Origin: Tipula vernalis
Lineage: Eukaryota; Arthropoda; Insecta; Diptera; Tipulidae
Length of the DNA stretch: 64,000 bases
Reading direction: 5' to 3'
Assembly: GCA_958295665.1 (NCBI GenBank)
Contig: OY282558.1
Coordinates: 189,337,586-189,401,585, forward strand
Part shown: positions 22,831-34,820 of the stretch, piece after piece
Layout: the number at the start of each line of letters is the position of its first letter
How positions within the stretch are numbered: position 1 is the stretch's first letter
The notes under the pieces: generated by a model
The model's database searches: none
What the model saw: only the letters and a program-made list of their open reading frames with translations
Told to the model about the DNA's origin: nothing
Made by a program: the position numbers and the translations under genes

Positions 22831-23075
22831 CAAAAATAAATAAAACTAGGCCGCTTATGGCAATACGCTCATTTTGCTTTTTCAATAGAAATTTTTTGTT
22901 CGTTGGTTTCTCAGCCCAGGGTTTAGTGAGCAGTCTATGTATATATAAGGAAACCTTACTACAAGGGAAATCGACGGGACCAAAAAAGCTGTCCGTTGTA
23001 AGGAGGTGTCCGTTAAACTGGGGATTTGTGATTTGTTTTTTTTTTAATTTTATTGGGATTCTATATCTTATCCGA

Positions 23076-24015
23076 TTCCAATGGAAATGAGATTCTCAAA
23101 TGATTTTAACGAAGTTCTGGAATTTGGCCAAGTAGGATGAAACTTAGCAATTCCTTAATTGAATATGATGAAATTCGACATGTGCGTTGGAAATGGGATT
23201 CTTAATTGATATTTAGATAACGTTCTGAAATAAGGCCAAGTAGGATGGAACTTAGCAATTCCTTAACCGATTATGATGAAATTTTACCTGTGCAATGGAA
23301 ATGGGATTCTAAAATGATTTGTAGATGAATTTCTGGAAAATTTCCAATTAGGACGGAACTTGGCTATTTCTCAACCGATTATGATGAAATTTAACATGTG
23401 CGTTGAAAATGGGATTCTTAATTGATTTTTAGATAACATTCTGGAATAAGGCCAAGTAGGATGGAACTTGGCAATTCCTTAACCGATTATGATGAAATTT
23501 TACCTGTGCATTGGAAATGGGATTCTAAAACGATTTGTTGATGCATTTCTGGAAAATTGCCAATTAGGACGGAACTTGGCTATTTCTCAAACGATTATGA
23601 TGAAATTTGACATCTGCATTGGAAATTGGATTCTAAAATCATTCTTGGATAAAGTTCTAGAATAAGGACAATAATGACGAAACGGCTATTTCCTAACCGA
23701 TTATAATGAAATTTTATATCTGCGCTGGAAATGGTATTCTAAAATGATTTTTGGATAAAGGGAAGGATAATATGGAAAGGTTAGATGGAACTTGGGTATT
23801 TCTTAACCGATTATAATGAAATTTGACATGTGCGGTGGTAATGGGATTCCATAAATTTATCTAAAAATCATTTTAGAATTCCATTTCTAAGCACTTGTCA
23901 AATTTCGTTTATTTATTTTTTTTTGCCATATTCCAGAATTTTTTTCAAAAGAATCCCATTTCAATCATGGATGTCAAATTTCACTAAAACCGGCTAAGTG
24001 ATAGCCAAGTTCGAT
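23076..24015 (+). repeat. ~108-bp tandem array, last unit inverted
   Basis: GGATTCT-type unit starts fall at 23196, 23303, 23411, 23519, 23628, 23733 and 23843, a spacing of 105-110 bp. Each unit contains ATTCTGGAATAAGGCCAAGT, AGGAYGGAACTTGGC and ACCGATTATGATGAAATTT. After 23850 the sequence turns into a reverse-complement unit (AATCATTTTAGAATTCCATT), making an inverted junction. Confidence 0.85.
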
Positions 24016-24290
24016 CCTTATTGTCCATACATATAATTTTCTAAAGGGTGAATTTGAAATGTTAAAGATTCATTTTTAAATGTAAAAGGAACCAATTGAA
24101 GTGTAAAAGTTTTAATTTGAAGTGTACTCGTAAAACATGTATCATAGCAGAAGTATCTGTCCGGGTCCGCTCTAATATAGTGTTAGCTTGTCTAAGGGAG
24201 GTTTGAATAAAAACTTCAGTCGCATGGGGCTTAATAGTTTGTTCTTTGAAGTGAAGACTCCCCTAAACTGAGGGTCCGTTGAAATGAGGA

Positions 24291-24408
<118 letters not shown>

Positions 24409-24574
24409 GTACAGTATATGTATTTGATATTTAAACAAATGCATACGCATTGAACGATTTGAACCAAACTTTACACAAATATTGTTTAATACTTAAGAAA
24501 AGTCATTGTTAATATCTCAAACCTCCGTCTCCTTTTTGAGAGATAATGGTATAATAGCTTGATGGTTTGTAAAT

Positions 24575-24680
24575 AAAAATGGTGTGATGGTGATGGTAAT
24601 GGTGATGGTGGTATGATGATTATGATTGTATGATGGTGATGCTAAGATGGTATGTTGGTATGATAGTATGAGTTGAGCGG
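24575..24680 (+). repeat. Degenerate (ATGGTG)n microsatellite
   Basis: GTGATGGTGATGGTAATGG and related words run through this interval, with the unit decaying to the right. Confidence 0.85.
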
Positions 24681-24739
24681 AGGGTTGATATTTGTTTCAT
24701 GCTAATTTGAGCTGAAACTGAGTTAGGATTTAGTTAGCC

Positions 24740-24925
24740 GGCATTAGGGATAAATTAGTTGTTCGGTTGCGAAATTAATTAAGAGTTGATTTGGAGTTGG
24801 GTTATGGGTTGATTTGATATTTGATTTGGGGTTGGCTGTTAATTTGTTGATTATGTTTAGAGTTATGTTGCGATTGAGATGGAGGTTGACTTAAGAGATC
24901 CATTTCGGGATTGATTTGGGAGTTG
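24740..24925 (+). repeat. Degenerate GTTGATTTGG-type repeat
   Basis: Words such as GAGTTGATTTGGAGTTGGGT recur with many changes. It may be a further decayed extension of the neighbouring simple repeat. Confidence 0.5.
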
Positions 24926-25441
24926 AATTATTCAAGACTGTAGTTTTTACCACCTCATTGGGTTTCAGTCCTTTATATTTTTATCATGATTTTATAATTT
25001 AATAAGACACAAATTTTGAAGATAAGTATATTTCGTTGAAATATGCCCAATGTATAGTTTATTAGCTCATAATATTTCTTTTACAGATGTTATTGTTGCA
25101 TTGATGTTAAATACTTCCCGTTCTAGGTCGAGCACTGCTTCTCCTGTTGAGGTATAAAGAACGGGTAAACTGGTATTTTACAATTTTTTTTTTCTTTTAT
25201 TTTTTCCAATAGAGAACCTGAAAAAATTATTTTTAATTTGGTTTATGATTTTAGTGTTATAAGATAATACAACAAGTAGTTGGCTCAATAGTGGCAATTA
25301 TTATTTTCTGTACTCTAACGCGAATACTGAAAATCATTTTACGAATTTTGCTATTGGGCTAAACGTAATTCGCTTTTTAACGCATACGACCAAATACCAA
25401 AATACAATTATGCCAAAGTAGCCTTAATAAGGTGAATTCTG

Positions 25442-25449
25442 GCTCTCTC

Positions 25450-25480
<31 letters not shown>

Positions 25481-25481
25481 C
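25442..25481 (+). repeat. (CT)n microsatellite
   Basis: A CT run interrupted by a few TTT triplets. Confidence 0.95.
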
Positions 25482-28224
25482 AAGTCATTTAATGTTTCAT
25501 ATATTGCTTCACTAACTGACACTTTCTTGTTCCAGAATTATCTAAGCGCTTAAATTTACGTTGTGGTTAGAGCTTAGCCAAAAACAATTCCAATAACATG
25601 TCTGCAACTAGCAACTGGAGACGTCTGGCTGTGAACATGTCTGTAAAGTTTGAAGCCTCTAGGAATTTCTTCCTTTTCTCGATCATTTGCTATATATTTG
25701 GTATGGTATGGTTAATATGGAATATCAATAAATGTAGCATCGAAAATAAAAATATTGTCCCTGTAATAAAGGCATAAGAAAACCATACATTTCAATTCGT
25801 AAAAATGTATAAGAATTGTATTCTCCTAAGAATATCAGTTAGGTTAACCGCTTCCCTCTCCAATACTGGAATGAAATTTAGAAGCCAATAAAAAAAAAAA
25901 TCAATTTAAGACAATGTCATTTATTTCTCTGAATTCCCACCACCACCACCACAAACACATAAAATGTATTGTATTAAAAACAGATTTTTTACGTTGCTAC
26001 GAGTGTTTATCGCAACTATTTGGATTCAATGAAATTTTACATAGCATATTTTCTATTGTACAAGTATAGTATTTATTGTATATACATATTTTGGTTAATA
26101 AAAAAAAAATTAAATGAAAAGCAAAAACACAATTTTCTGGCCAATAGTTTTCAGTGCTTATTTAACAATTGCACTAAATAATTTAAATATTTTTTTTTAT
26201 ATTCAGATATAATATTATTTTAGTATAAACATTTCATATTTAATGAAAATCGGTTGGCAATAAAAATAGTTCGCATATTAAATAAAATTGTTTATTTCGA
26301 ATTTTTATTTTCCATATATTATATTATATGTACAAATACTAGTGTGTACGAAACATAAATTTTATTATGCTGTATTTAGAAAATTTTATAAATTTTTTGC
26401 CTGTGGATACAATAAAAATCGAACATCCATCAAATAGCCAAATCGACTTTTCGGTATTTGGAAAATATAACATCGTGAAACAATTTAACATTGGGCCGTT
26501 TGGTTTTATACGCTGGATTAGAATCATAAGAATATTTTTTGGCAATTTTTAGGAAGACCAATGATTGACGAACAAAAATAGTTTTTTTCAGCTGGTCAGC
26601 CGGGGTATCATGGGTTTGAATGGTTAATTTTTGGTTAAGCTCTGTGATAATAAAAAGTGTTTGTCTGGTTAGCGAATTAAAAAAATGATTATAGTATTTT
26701 ACAAATACCAATATTTATGGTCGCGGCTATTAAGAAAAAAACCATTAGTGTACATGTTATTCTGAGAAAAATCATAAAATCATTCTATTTTTATTTTTCA
26801 AGGAACTAAAATATGACAGGTAAAATTCTCATCATAATTATAATTAATGAATTACTATAAGGTAGCATTAAAAAAGCATACATTAATAAGTGACATTTCA
26901 CAAGTGTCATACATTAAAATTATATTAATTCCAAGATGCGATCAATTTAAAAATGGAAAAGCAGGCTTTTGCTAAGCACATAGAGAAAAAGCAAGGGTAA
27001 GGGTATATTTTACTAAGGAATTATCTGGATAAGGTTTGTTTCGGTGTTACCAAAATAATTCAAAAGAATGGTGTTTTTCGATGGGTAATATTTTGTTCCT
27101 AGAAGCAAAGCTTCTAGGCTAAGTTCCATTTCCTATAGTAAATTTCTTCCAAATGAATCAAATGGAGTTGTATTTCAACATGAAACATGATTAATCATGT
27201 TCAAAATATAGATAAGTGTGCTGCTCATAGGTATTCGTTTATATGTGGTTGTGATACAGTTACTATCCGCGAGTTACGTCCCATGACTACACCACCCACC
27301 AAAATGCCAACAATATAAATATTAAATTCATAATGAAATATAATTATTACAATAACTATTTAGAAATAACAAAATAAATTCATTCACTTCATGATTTTAC
27401 TATTTGTAAATATGTAAATATAAAATAATTTTTAGAATTGTATAATGTATGCTTAATGCATTTAAATAATTAGCTTTATATGTATTATATTTGTAACTGT
27501 AGAAAATGATCAAAAGAAAATTAATAAAGAAAATAATTAGAACTACTTTGGAAGCCGAACTATTAAGTCCAAAAGCACTTGTAACGTAAAAATACATTTT
27601 AATATAAAATTTAAACGCCAAACCGCAAAAGCATAACTCGCGCAAATAATTGGAAAATTGCACATTTCAATATTGTTGTTCCATTATAATTCTTATTTAT
27701 ATGTGTCATTGTACTCTGTTGTTTTTGCGTTAGTCATAGCTTTAACATCATCATTTGGTTTCTCTTCACATGAAATCAATAATAGGAAAATAAAAGTAGT
27801 ACTTTTCTATACAATAGTCTTTTATAACTCGATTGTATTGCACTACGTGTTTATGTAAGTAATGGTATGTAAATGACCACAATTGTAATTACAACAATAA
27901 ATCGGGCTAATACTAGTAAAGAGACGTAGTTCCAAATGTAGTTAAGAAGCTGTACATAAGCTTCTTTGTATTAGGATCATTTTGGTTAAGAAAAAGAAGT
28001 GATTTTAATTTAAATTTCATATTAAGTGAGGCCATCGCGACATAACCAACTAATTAATTTCTATAATAATAACTTTTCTTCTCTGTATACTATTGGTTTA
28101 TAACTTAATTTCGTCACGCGCCAAATAAATGGCTCTAAAATAATATTCTGGCAACAGTTGCTTCCTAAATTTTAGTCCATTTTACTTATTAGTTGGTATA
28201 TTTCAAGCAGCGACAAGCGTTTAT
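25482..28224. other. No recognised gene
   Basis: AT-rich sequence. The two overlapping open frames on opposite strands at 26339-26711 show no motif I know and could be chance. No repeat structure stands out. Confidence 0.35.
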
Positions 28225-29025
28225 GGATAAAGACATCACTCAAACTGAAACCCAACTTAGTAGCATTAAATGTTACACAAACTGCTGTTAGCGAATGCTT
28301 ACATAAAATGGGAAAGTTTCAAAAGGAAAGAAAATTAGAACAAAATAAAGGAATATTGAAAGAAAAGTTAACGAAAACCGCTTCAATATGAGTCTTTTAT
28401 TGGTTTCTCGGATATAAAAAAAATCGTTTCTTTATCCGATTGTGACTGGTGGTCAAAAGTGTATCAACGGAAAGAAGGTCTTACTGTGTATTTGGTGGGA
28501 TGAAAAAAGTGTTATTTATTATGTTTTAATTTATTTAATTTATTTAATCACGAAAATTTCCTTCATGCTAAACACCATATTTTGAGAATAATGAGCTCAT
28601 TGGTAAAGTAGTGTAATGCAAGTGATGAACAACATAATCAACAAAATATTTAAAAAAAAACATTAATGATGATTTTTAACCAGGATCATAGCCTCCAAAA
28701 TGTTGAACGTTTCTTCATTTAAATTCTTCTTGGTTACCTTTTGCACTCCCGTCAATGTGTTGTACCTGCCAATATACATGTTATGAGCTCTTGAAACCAG
28801 GTGAAACTGTTGGCGGTCAATATCAGCAACAACTACTCGATTTAAACCATGCATTGAACCAAAAACAACCAACAGTCGCCAATAAATGACGCAAAGTGTT
28901 TTTTCAGCACTATAACGCTCGACCACATGTAGCGAAACCTGTTAAAGATAGGTTATTGTCAGTTGTTTGGGAAATTTTAGCCAACCCCGCATATTCACCC
29001 AGACATTACTTCTTCTGATATTATA
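28225..29025 (+). mobile_element. mariner transposon relic (copy 1)
   Basis: The transposase is read in pieces on the plus strand. A helix-turn-helix part lies at 28260-28330 (LNVTQTAVSECLHKMGK). The central part at 28430-28540 has IVTGGQKCI, where mariners have the first catalytic Asp in TGDE, and VLLCIWWDEKSVIYY. The part at 28775-28860 reads YELLKPGETV and LLDLNHALNQKQP. The part at 28900-29010 has NARPHVAKPVKDRLL and NPAYSPRHYFF. Between 28545 and 28770 about 225 bp of unrelated AT-rich sequence is inserted. The first Asp appears replaced (GDE to GGQ), and stops and frameshifts abound. Confidence 0.85.
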
Positions 29026-29049
29026 TAGGAAGAATGTCGACCATCAACT

Positions 29050-29260
29050 TACTACACGCACAGAAATTTACAGTAGTCCAAGCTAAGGTTACCCATTCTC
29101 TCTCTATTCTCTTCATTTCTTTTATCCGCCTGTGGACCAGTTTCTCTTTCTCTAGGTATTTGTTGTCTTATTCTGTCTGTTGCTCTAAGATTTTCACGTT
29201 GCTCTTCGGTCTGATATCTTTGCTCCGTTGAGAATTTTACAGTAGTAAAACTAGACGTGC
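29050..29260 (-). pseudogene. Arg/Glu-rich coding-like fragment, family uncertain
   Basis: On the minus strand the stretch reads REQRENLRATDRIRQQIPRE and RNEENRERMGN without stops. Such Arg/Glu/Asn-rich N-terminal stretches occur in Helitron-type and similar proteins, but composition alone does not prove it. No replicase or helicase motif is visible nearby. Confidence 0.25.
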
Positions 29261-30190
29261 TTCTCCTTTTTCATTGATATCGTTTGTTCGCACCGTCGAA
29301 ATTGCGAAAATTCTCTGTTACGCTTTGGCGTTCTTTCACTTTTCACACTTCACTACTGATATTTCACTTTATACTTCTCAATTTTTCACTTTTTTCTTTC
29401 ATCCTGTTTGAGCCCAACAATTATCGAATCTAAAAACAATAAATAAAATTAGAAATTTAATTATTACCAATATTTATAGAGAAAATTGTATAGACTTATC
29501 TTGTTATAATAGGTTATGTTATTGTTTTGTTGACAACACAAATGTAAATATCTCTATTTCTAAATAATATTATAATAGCTGAAATAATAAATTAAATTCA
29601 CAGCTGCCACCTATTGTAAACACTGATACAATATTGATTGATCTGAAATATGAATCACTACTAATTGCAATTTATACCAGTAGATAATGCGCCTAGACTA
29701 AACCAAAATTGCCGCGAGTTCAACCATAATAACATTCGGCTTAACCAATCAAAAGTTAATACGTGTTATATTATTATGGCACGAATTAAATAAAAGCCTC
29801 TTACGGGGTTCCAAAAGAGTTAGTAAGATCAAATCAGAGTTGTGCAGTGGTGTTTTGGCGAGAAATTATCCAAATTAAAAGAAATTAATTAATAAGCTGC
29901 CATTTTTGTTCAATTATAAAATTAAAATAAAGTTAGTCAGTTTGGAAAATAAATTGTGTAATCAACCTAAAAGTAAAGCTCTTGTTGTTTTATTTGTGAA
30001 TAACGTGGATATTTATTCAGAATTTGTGCTGTGGCCTGTGGCTGAAGTGAAGAATACTAAGAACATAAATTTGGTGCTTAGTAAAACCTAAATTATATGA
30101 CAGCTTGTAGTGTAGTGTTTAAGTGCCATAGTGAAGTGGACAGTCAACCAACCAAAATATACAGTCCATTCAGTACATAACACATCCGTG
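29261..30190. other. No recognised gene
   Basis: AT-rich sequence. The part around 29775-29850 (an AATAAA, then CCTCTTACGGGGTTCC and GTTGTGCAGTGG) vaguely resembles an LTR-type R region, but no partner was found. Confidence 0.3.
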
Positions 30191-30195
30191 CCCTT

Positions 30196-30835
30196 AAAAA
30201 GGTCAACTGATGCATGCGCGTTAAACTTCTCTTGATATAGTGTCAGAAACCATCCTTAACACTCACACATAATAATCTTCCAACATTTTAGAACATTCTC
30301 GATTCTTCCGTTAGAGTTCACTCTAGTATATTTGAAAACATACTAGTACATTCAATGTCAATTCACTTTTCGGTTTCCATTTTTCAATTTTTCGCGTTTT
30401 ACTTTTTCTTTTATCTCTACCCTTTGATTTTTAAAGTCAACTGATGCATGCACGTCACGCTTCGCACTATACAGTCTCAGAAACCATCTTCACAACTCAC
30501 ACATAATGGTCCTCGAACATTTCAGAACATTCTCGATCTTTCCGGTTCAGTTCATTCTACTACATTCGAGAACATTCTATTACATTCAATGACTATTTAC
30601 TTTTCACTTTGTGCTTTTTAATTTTTCACGTTTTACTTTTTCTTTTATCCGTATCCTTTTATTTATAAAAAGTCAACTGCTGCATTCGCGCACGCTTCGT
30701 TTTATATAGTGTTAGAAGCAATCCCCACCACACGCACATAATGGTCCTCGAACATTAAAGAACATTCCCATTCCTTCCAGTCCAGTTCATTCTGGTACAT
30801 TCGAGAACATTCCAATGTGATGGCGAACATTTTTT
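30196..30835 (+). repeat. ~235-bp tandem array (three units)
   Basis: The landmark GTCAACTG recurs at 30202, 30436 and 30672. Each unit then has CACACATAATGGTCCTCGAA-like sequence, two or three GAACATTC words, and a TTTTTCACGTTTTACTTTTT block. A fourth, diverged unit lies at about 32105-32270 beyond the hAT relic. Confidence 0.85.
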
Positions 30836-30839
30836 TGTG

Positions 30840-32075
30840 GTGGGTCAAAACAAATTTATAAGATTTCCAATTTAAAGTCACAGGTCAATCTACTAGAATT
30901 AAAATAAAACAGTTTATATATTTACTTCATTGATCAAGCTTTTATTTAGAAAACAAAATAAATTTCATTTATAAAAAGAACTAATGTGAAATTTGCTGCT
31001 GCTTTTGAGATGATAATTTTTGTATATCTGGTTGATATGTTGTTGTCCTTAATTTCACAAATGCGGCAGCCATTTCTTTCCCGAGCCGATTTCTTTCTGA
31101 GGACTTTATGTAATTCAATGATTAAAATAGCTGCTCACAGAAATAAGATGATCCAAACATTGTTAATACAACATTTGCTAAATTTTTTTTTTCAGATAAA
31201 TGTATTTGGCAAAGAATTCCTAGTTTGGAGTATAATATTTTCAATATTTTCTTCGGCTGACTCATTAAAATTCATTTGGGAACTATTTGATTCTATTTTT
31301 GCAATCAAATCTTTAAATTTGTTTATCCATAAACAACTATTTCGAAATTCGACTAATTCTATTTCTAAATTATTAATATTCAACCAATTAAAGAACTCTA
31401 GTTCCAAGTTTTTGAATTCAATTTTATGAGGACACATGATAAATTGTAAAGTAGTTTCCAGTTGTTTAAATTGATTGAATCTGATTTTAAATGATTCTTT
31501 AATTTCTTCTATAATTGATACATATTTATTAATTGAATGCTCATTAACCTCAATATTATTCCTAAAAATCACCGTAGTTTCAAATTGTGCACGCAAACGT
31601 GGAAAATATGTCATAGTTTTCATATTTAAATCATTTATAAATGTGTCCAATTTTACAACAAACGATTTAATGTTTTCATACATAGTTAATGCAATTTGTC
31701 CACACCCTTGAAATTTCTTATTAAGTTCGTTAAAATATTGTATTATATCACAAAAGAACATGAGATTATTTAACCATTGCCAATTTGTTAGAAAGAGTGT
31801 AGAAAGAGTTTTATTTACTCACGTAGAGTAACAAAGCGATTTAGAACCACACCACGGCTGAGCCATCGAACGTTGTTATACATTAAAAGACCTGAATACT
31901 GAGAATCAATTTCAGATAGTAATTCAGCGAATTCGTGCTTATTCAGAGCTTGTGCAGAAATAATATTGACAATATTAGTCACTATTGACATAACCTTTGA
32001 AAATGGTTGCAATACTCTTTTTACACACAGCACTTCTTGGTGAATAATACAATGAAATTCCACTGATTGCAAGCT
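30840..32075 (-). mobile_element. hAT-type (GTF2IRD2/ZBED-like) transposase relic
   Basis: On the minus strand the frame 31815-32072 reads CIIHQEVLCVKRVLQPFSKV, then NVRWLSRGVVLNRF. The frame 31192-31761 continues with FCDIIQYFNELNKKFQGCGQ and YFPRLRAQFE. These are signatures of the hAT group from which vertebrate GTF2IRD2 and SCAND3-like genes were domesticated. Below 31192 a frame-broken C-terminal dimerisation region continues to about 30990. The N-terminal BED finger and first catalytic Asp are missing. No clear terminal repeats or 8-bp duplication were found. It separates units three and four of the ~235-bp array. Confidence 0.8.
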
Positions 32076-32104
32076 GTGCTTGACGGTACCGAAAGTTCTC
32101 TGAT

Positions 32105-32270
32105 GATCGCGTCACGTGACGCTTTGTATCAGAAGACATCCACACCACTGGCAAATAATGGTCCTCGATCACTAAAGAACATTCTGGATTGTTCCGCTCC
32201 AATTTATTCTAGTCCTTTCGGGAAAATTCTAGTACATTCGAGCACATTCTAGTACATTTATTGCTGGCGT
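32105..32270 (+). repeat. ~235-bp array, fourth unit (diverged)
   Basis: AATAATGGTCCTCGATCACT, AGAACATTCTGGATTGTTCC and CATTCGAGCACATTCTAGTA match the order of landmarks in the array at 30.2-30.8 kb. Confidence 0.7.
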
Positions 32271-32319
32271 TAATGTTTTACCAGCATTTTTTGAACATAG
32301 CTTCCTGCTGGTTTCCTGT

Positions 32320-32964
32320 GGGGGGCGTGTAGCAGGAACAGCAGAGACTCAACGATTTCAACAACAACGTCAAGCAACACTAGCTACAGTTAGTACAAAT
32401 TTGGGAGACGATGGAACGAAACCTCGCTCCCCTCACAACCGCCGATGGAAAAATAGTGGAAATAATAATAATAATTCAATACAGCTTTTCAGAAAACACT
32501 TGTGGCACCAACAGATAGAGAGAAATTCTACATTGTAACTCTAGACATTTGTTGCGGAAAACAAATTGTGTTGTCATTGTGCTGTCATAAAAACACTAAT
32601 TATCGGTATTATTACGTGTCTGTAACCGGGCCGAGTCTGTCATCACACTAACATTCCTTTCCCATTCCTCAATATTCTTATATGTAAACAGGGTGTACGA
32701 TGGTTGCCAGGCCAGGGGCGCATATCCACACTATTAAACTTAATGTGGTTATCGATGTGGCGCCTTTCTTTACGGGGTGAATATTGGCTATGTATGGGTT
32801 GGCTTCATGAAAAGCTGAGTATGATGGTGTACATATTTCCTTGGTGAGGGAGAGTTATGGTGTCGTGTTTGTAACATGGGTATATAGTGGTGTGGTATTC
32901 GCATTTATAATACGGGAGACTTGCTTTTAATGCTTGATCGTACATTAAAATCAATCAATCAAAA
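32320..32964 (+). mobile_element. 5'-truncated LINE 3' end with 21-bp target duplication
   Basis: The 645-bp insert is flanked by a perfect 21-bp direct repeat (32299-32319 and 32965-32985, starting AGCTTCCTGC). It ends in a (AATC)n-type tail (TCAATCAATCAAAA) instead of poly-A. An open stretch of about 70 codons at its 5' end is followed by 3' untranslated sequence. The same tail type (GGGAGATCTTGCTTACAGCT, then AATCAATTAATC) ends the fragment at 45300-45460, so both belong to one LINE family. Confidence 0.7.
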
Positions 32965-33064
32965 AGCTTCCTGCTGGTTTCCTGTAGCTTCTTCGTTTTG
33001 GAAATGTGGGGTTGGAATGCATGGATTGCCAGAAGTCAACGTTTAGCATCCCGCTGTTTAAATA

Positions 33065-33360
33065 TATTTATTTATTTGACATAATTATAAAAGTATTTAA
33101 AATATTTAATTAGTTTACAAACTGGATTCAGTTTAGACCAAGGGAGAGAAGGCAGCCTCCTTATATCGATAGTCACTTTCGAAAGCTGGACAACTGCATA
33201 AAAAGTGAGTACAGAGTTGTCAATCTCTTCGAGGCAGTCATCAGTTATATCATCTTTGAGCCATTCCAAGCGATGTAGACTATCCTTAAAGCGGCCATGG
33301 CCAGTGAGGATTGCGGCCAGTATTCTGAACTGTGGTCTCTTTTTAAAGATAAAACAAACT
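33065..33360 (-). mobile_element. LINE ORF2 C-terminal fragment
   Basis: On the minus strand the sequence reads RPQFRILAAILTGHGRFKDS, then CLEEI and a long basic tail. It corresponds to the post-RNase H zinc-finger region of LINEs (ILTGH...CRxC...H...C). The cysteines are partly lost. The fragment is about 90 codons and has no visible 3' tail. Confidence 0.6.
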
Positions 33361-33785
33361 TAGTAAACCGATCTGCGAACCGAGACTACCAAACGATGTG
33401 AAATATTCAGAGGGCTGTGAGTCCGAATCCAGTACCAAGTCCAGAGCAAGAGCCATCAGAAAAGAAGACAAGAGTGCTCAGAGGACCACAAACCTCTCGA
33501 TGGATAAACCGCCGCGAATACATTTTCAAAGTTGATTTCAGGCAGTAGCTTATCTTTATTTTACTGAGAAGTTAATTTATGAATTAATTACTAATTTAGG
33601 GGAAGAAATTTAATCATCGAAACTATAATTATAATAAATTTCTTAATTGAGAATCATTTTAATTCGGACTTTATAAAGTAAAGCTCTAGACAGACTATAG
33701 TTTAATAAATCCGATTTAGTGAATTTTCGAGATTAGCCCTAGTTAGATTTTCGTTAGTACTTCGGTCTAAAACGACGTATGAAGT
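33361..33785. other. No recognised gene
   Basis: An open stretch of about 45 codons (33410-33545, plus) reads VSPNPVPSPEQEPSEKKTRV and has no known domain. The rest is AT-rich. Confidence 0.3.
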
Positions 33786-33794
33786 ATTGAAATC
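33786..33794 (+). repeat. 9-bp target-site duplication, left copy
   Basis: ATTGAAATC directly precedes the left inverted repeat (GGCTACAAGAATTAA). The identical nonamer follows the right inverted repeat at 44774-44782. Confidence 0.88.
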
Positions 33795-33850
33795 GGCTAC
33801 AAGAATTAAAAAAGGCTGAATTAAAAAATGTGATCAAAAATGAATTAAAA
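33795..33850 (+). repeat. Left terminal inverted repeat of the Mutator-like element
   Basis: About 55 bp align with the reverse complement of 44718-44773 with a handful of differences. The outer 30 bases have about three mismatches. Confidence 0.85.
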
Positions 33851-34019
33851 AATGCGATTTTTGTATGAAAAAGAAAACATTTTTTAATTCACTTTTTAAA
33901 CAAAATTTTCTCAATTAAAAAAAGCGATTTTGAGAAACATGTAGGAACATGTCAAAATGCAAAATGAATTAAAAAACACAATTTTTATTTCATTTTTTGA
34001 ACACTTTTCCTAATGCATT

Positions 34020-34797
34020 TGTTGCGATCCAACACTGTAGCAGATATTTACTACTACTATGATTGACTTCAAATCTAAAATTAAGAAATAATTGTTAGAA
34101 TGTAAATCCAACTTAAATTTATATACATAAAATTAATACTTATCTCATTTTAACATTTCATCTATTTGATAATTATCCTGAAATAATTCAATTTTGTAAT
34201 TAATTTAATTTAAATTTATATATTTATTGCTTACCTTTTGTTTATGTAGAATTGACATTTCATTGACATTTAAAACCTTACAAATGTGAATTGAATGTAA
34301 AATGATTTATTTTGAATTGCCATCTAGTGTAAATATTTAGTATATATGTAATAATTATGAATGCGTTCCATAATTATTTAGCTTAAACTCTGATGTAAAA
34401 AAATTAAACACTTGAACCTTACAAATGTGAATTGAATGTAACATAATTTATTTTGAATTGCCATCTAGTGTAAATAGTATATATGTAATAATTATGAATG
34501 CGTTCCATTATTTAGCTCTGATGTAAAAATTTAGTACTATCTGAGTCAAAATTGATTCGTCATTAATGTTAAACAAAATAATCTCTCTCTTACATTTCAA
34601 CTGCAGAACAGTAAACATCATCATATTTATATAAAAATAAAATTGTACATCCATATTGTATTATTGCATTTTTATTTTTGGATTTAAAACAACCAACAAC
34701 TATTTCAAATATTATAAGCTGGGCATAATAATACTCCGTACAATATACGATTTATTTGCGGGCGTACTCAATCACCCGATTATTTATTATTTGAACA
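34020..34797 (+). repeat. 5' LTR of the nested BEL/Pao element
   Basis: It starts at about TGTTGCGATCC and ends ...TTTGAACA. An internal tandem duplication of about 130 bp (first copy from 34275, second from 34415) carries CTTACAAATGTGAATTGAAT, TTTTGAATTGCCATCTAGTG and ATTATGAATGCGTTCCAT in both copies. The left edge is uncertain because no 3' LTR exists for comparison. Confidence 0.6.
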
Positions 34798-34803
34798 TAA
34801 AAT

Positions 34804-34820
34804 TGGTCCTTCGAGCCGGA
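34804..34820 (+). promoter_or_regulatory. Primer-binding site, tRNA-Tyr type
   Basis: TGGTCCTTCGAGCCGGA is identical to the primer site of the minus-strand BEL copy at 3306-3322. Confidence 0.82.

Noticed and set aside
24540..24930. CRISPR-like array from regular short repeats
   Set aside because: The repeats are degenerate simple sequence without unique spacers, and the genome is eukaryotic.
26339..26711. Overlapping open frames on both strands as a gene
   Set aside because: No known motif, low complexity composition and no splice or start support.
29775..29860. Solo LTR suggested by AATAAA and an R-like segment
   Set aside because: No TG...CA boundaries, target duplication or second copy could be recognised.
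30986..31711. Plus-strand frames of 147 and 78 codons
   Set aside because: They are reverse-strand shadows of the hAT transposase relic.
32560..32700. Structured non-coding RNA in a GC-richer stretch
   Set aside because: The stretch lies within the LINE 3' end bracketed by the 21-bp duplication, which explains it.
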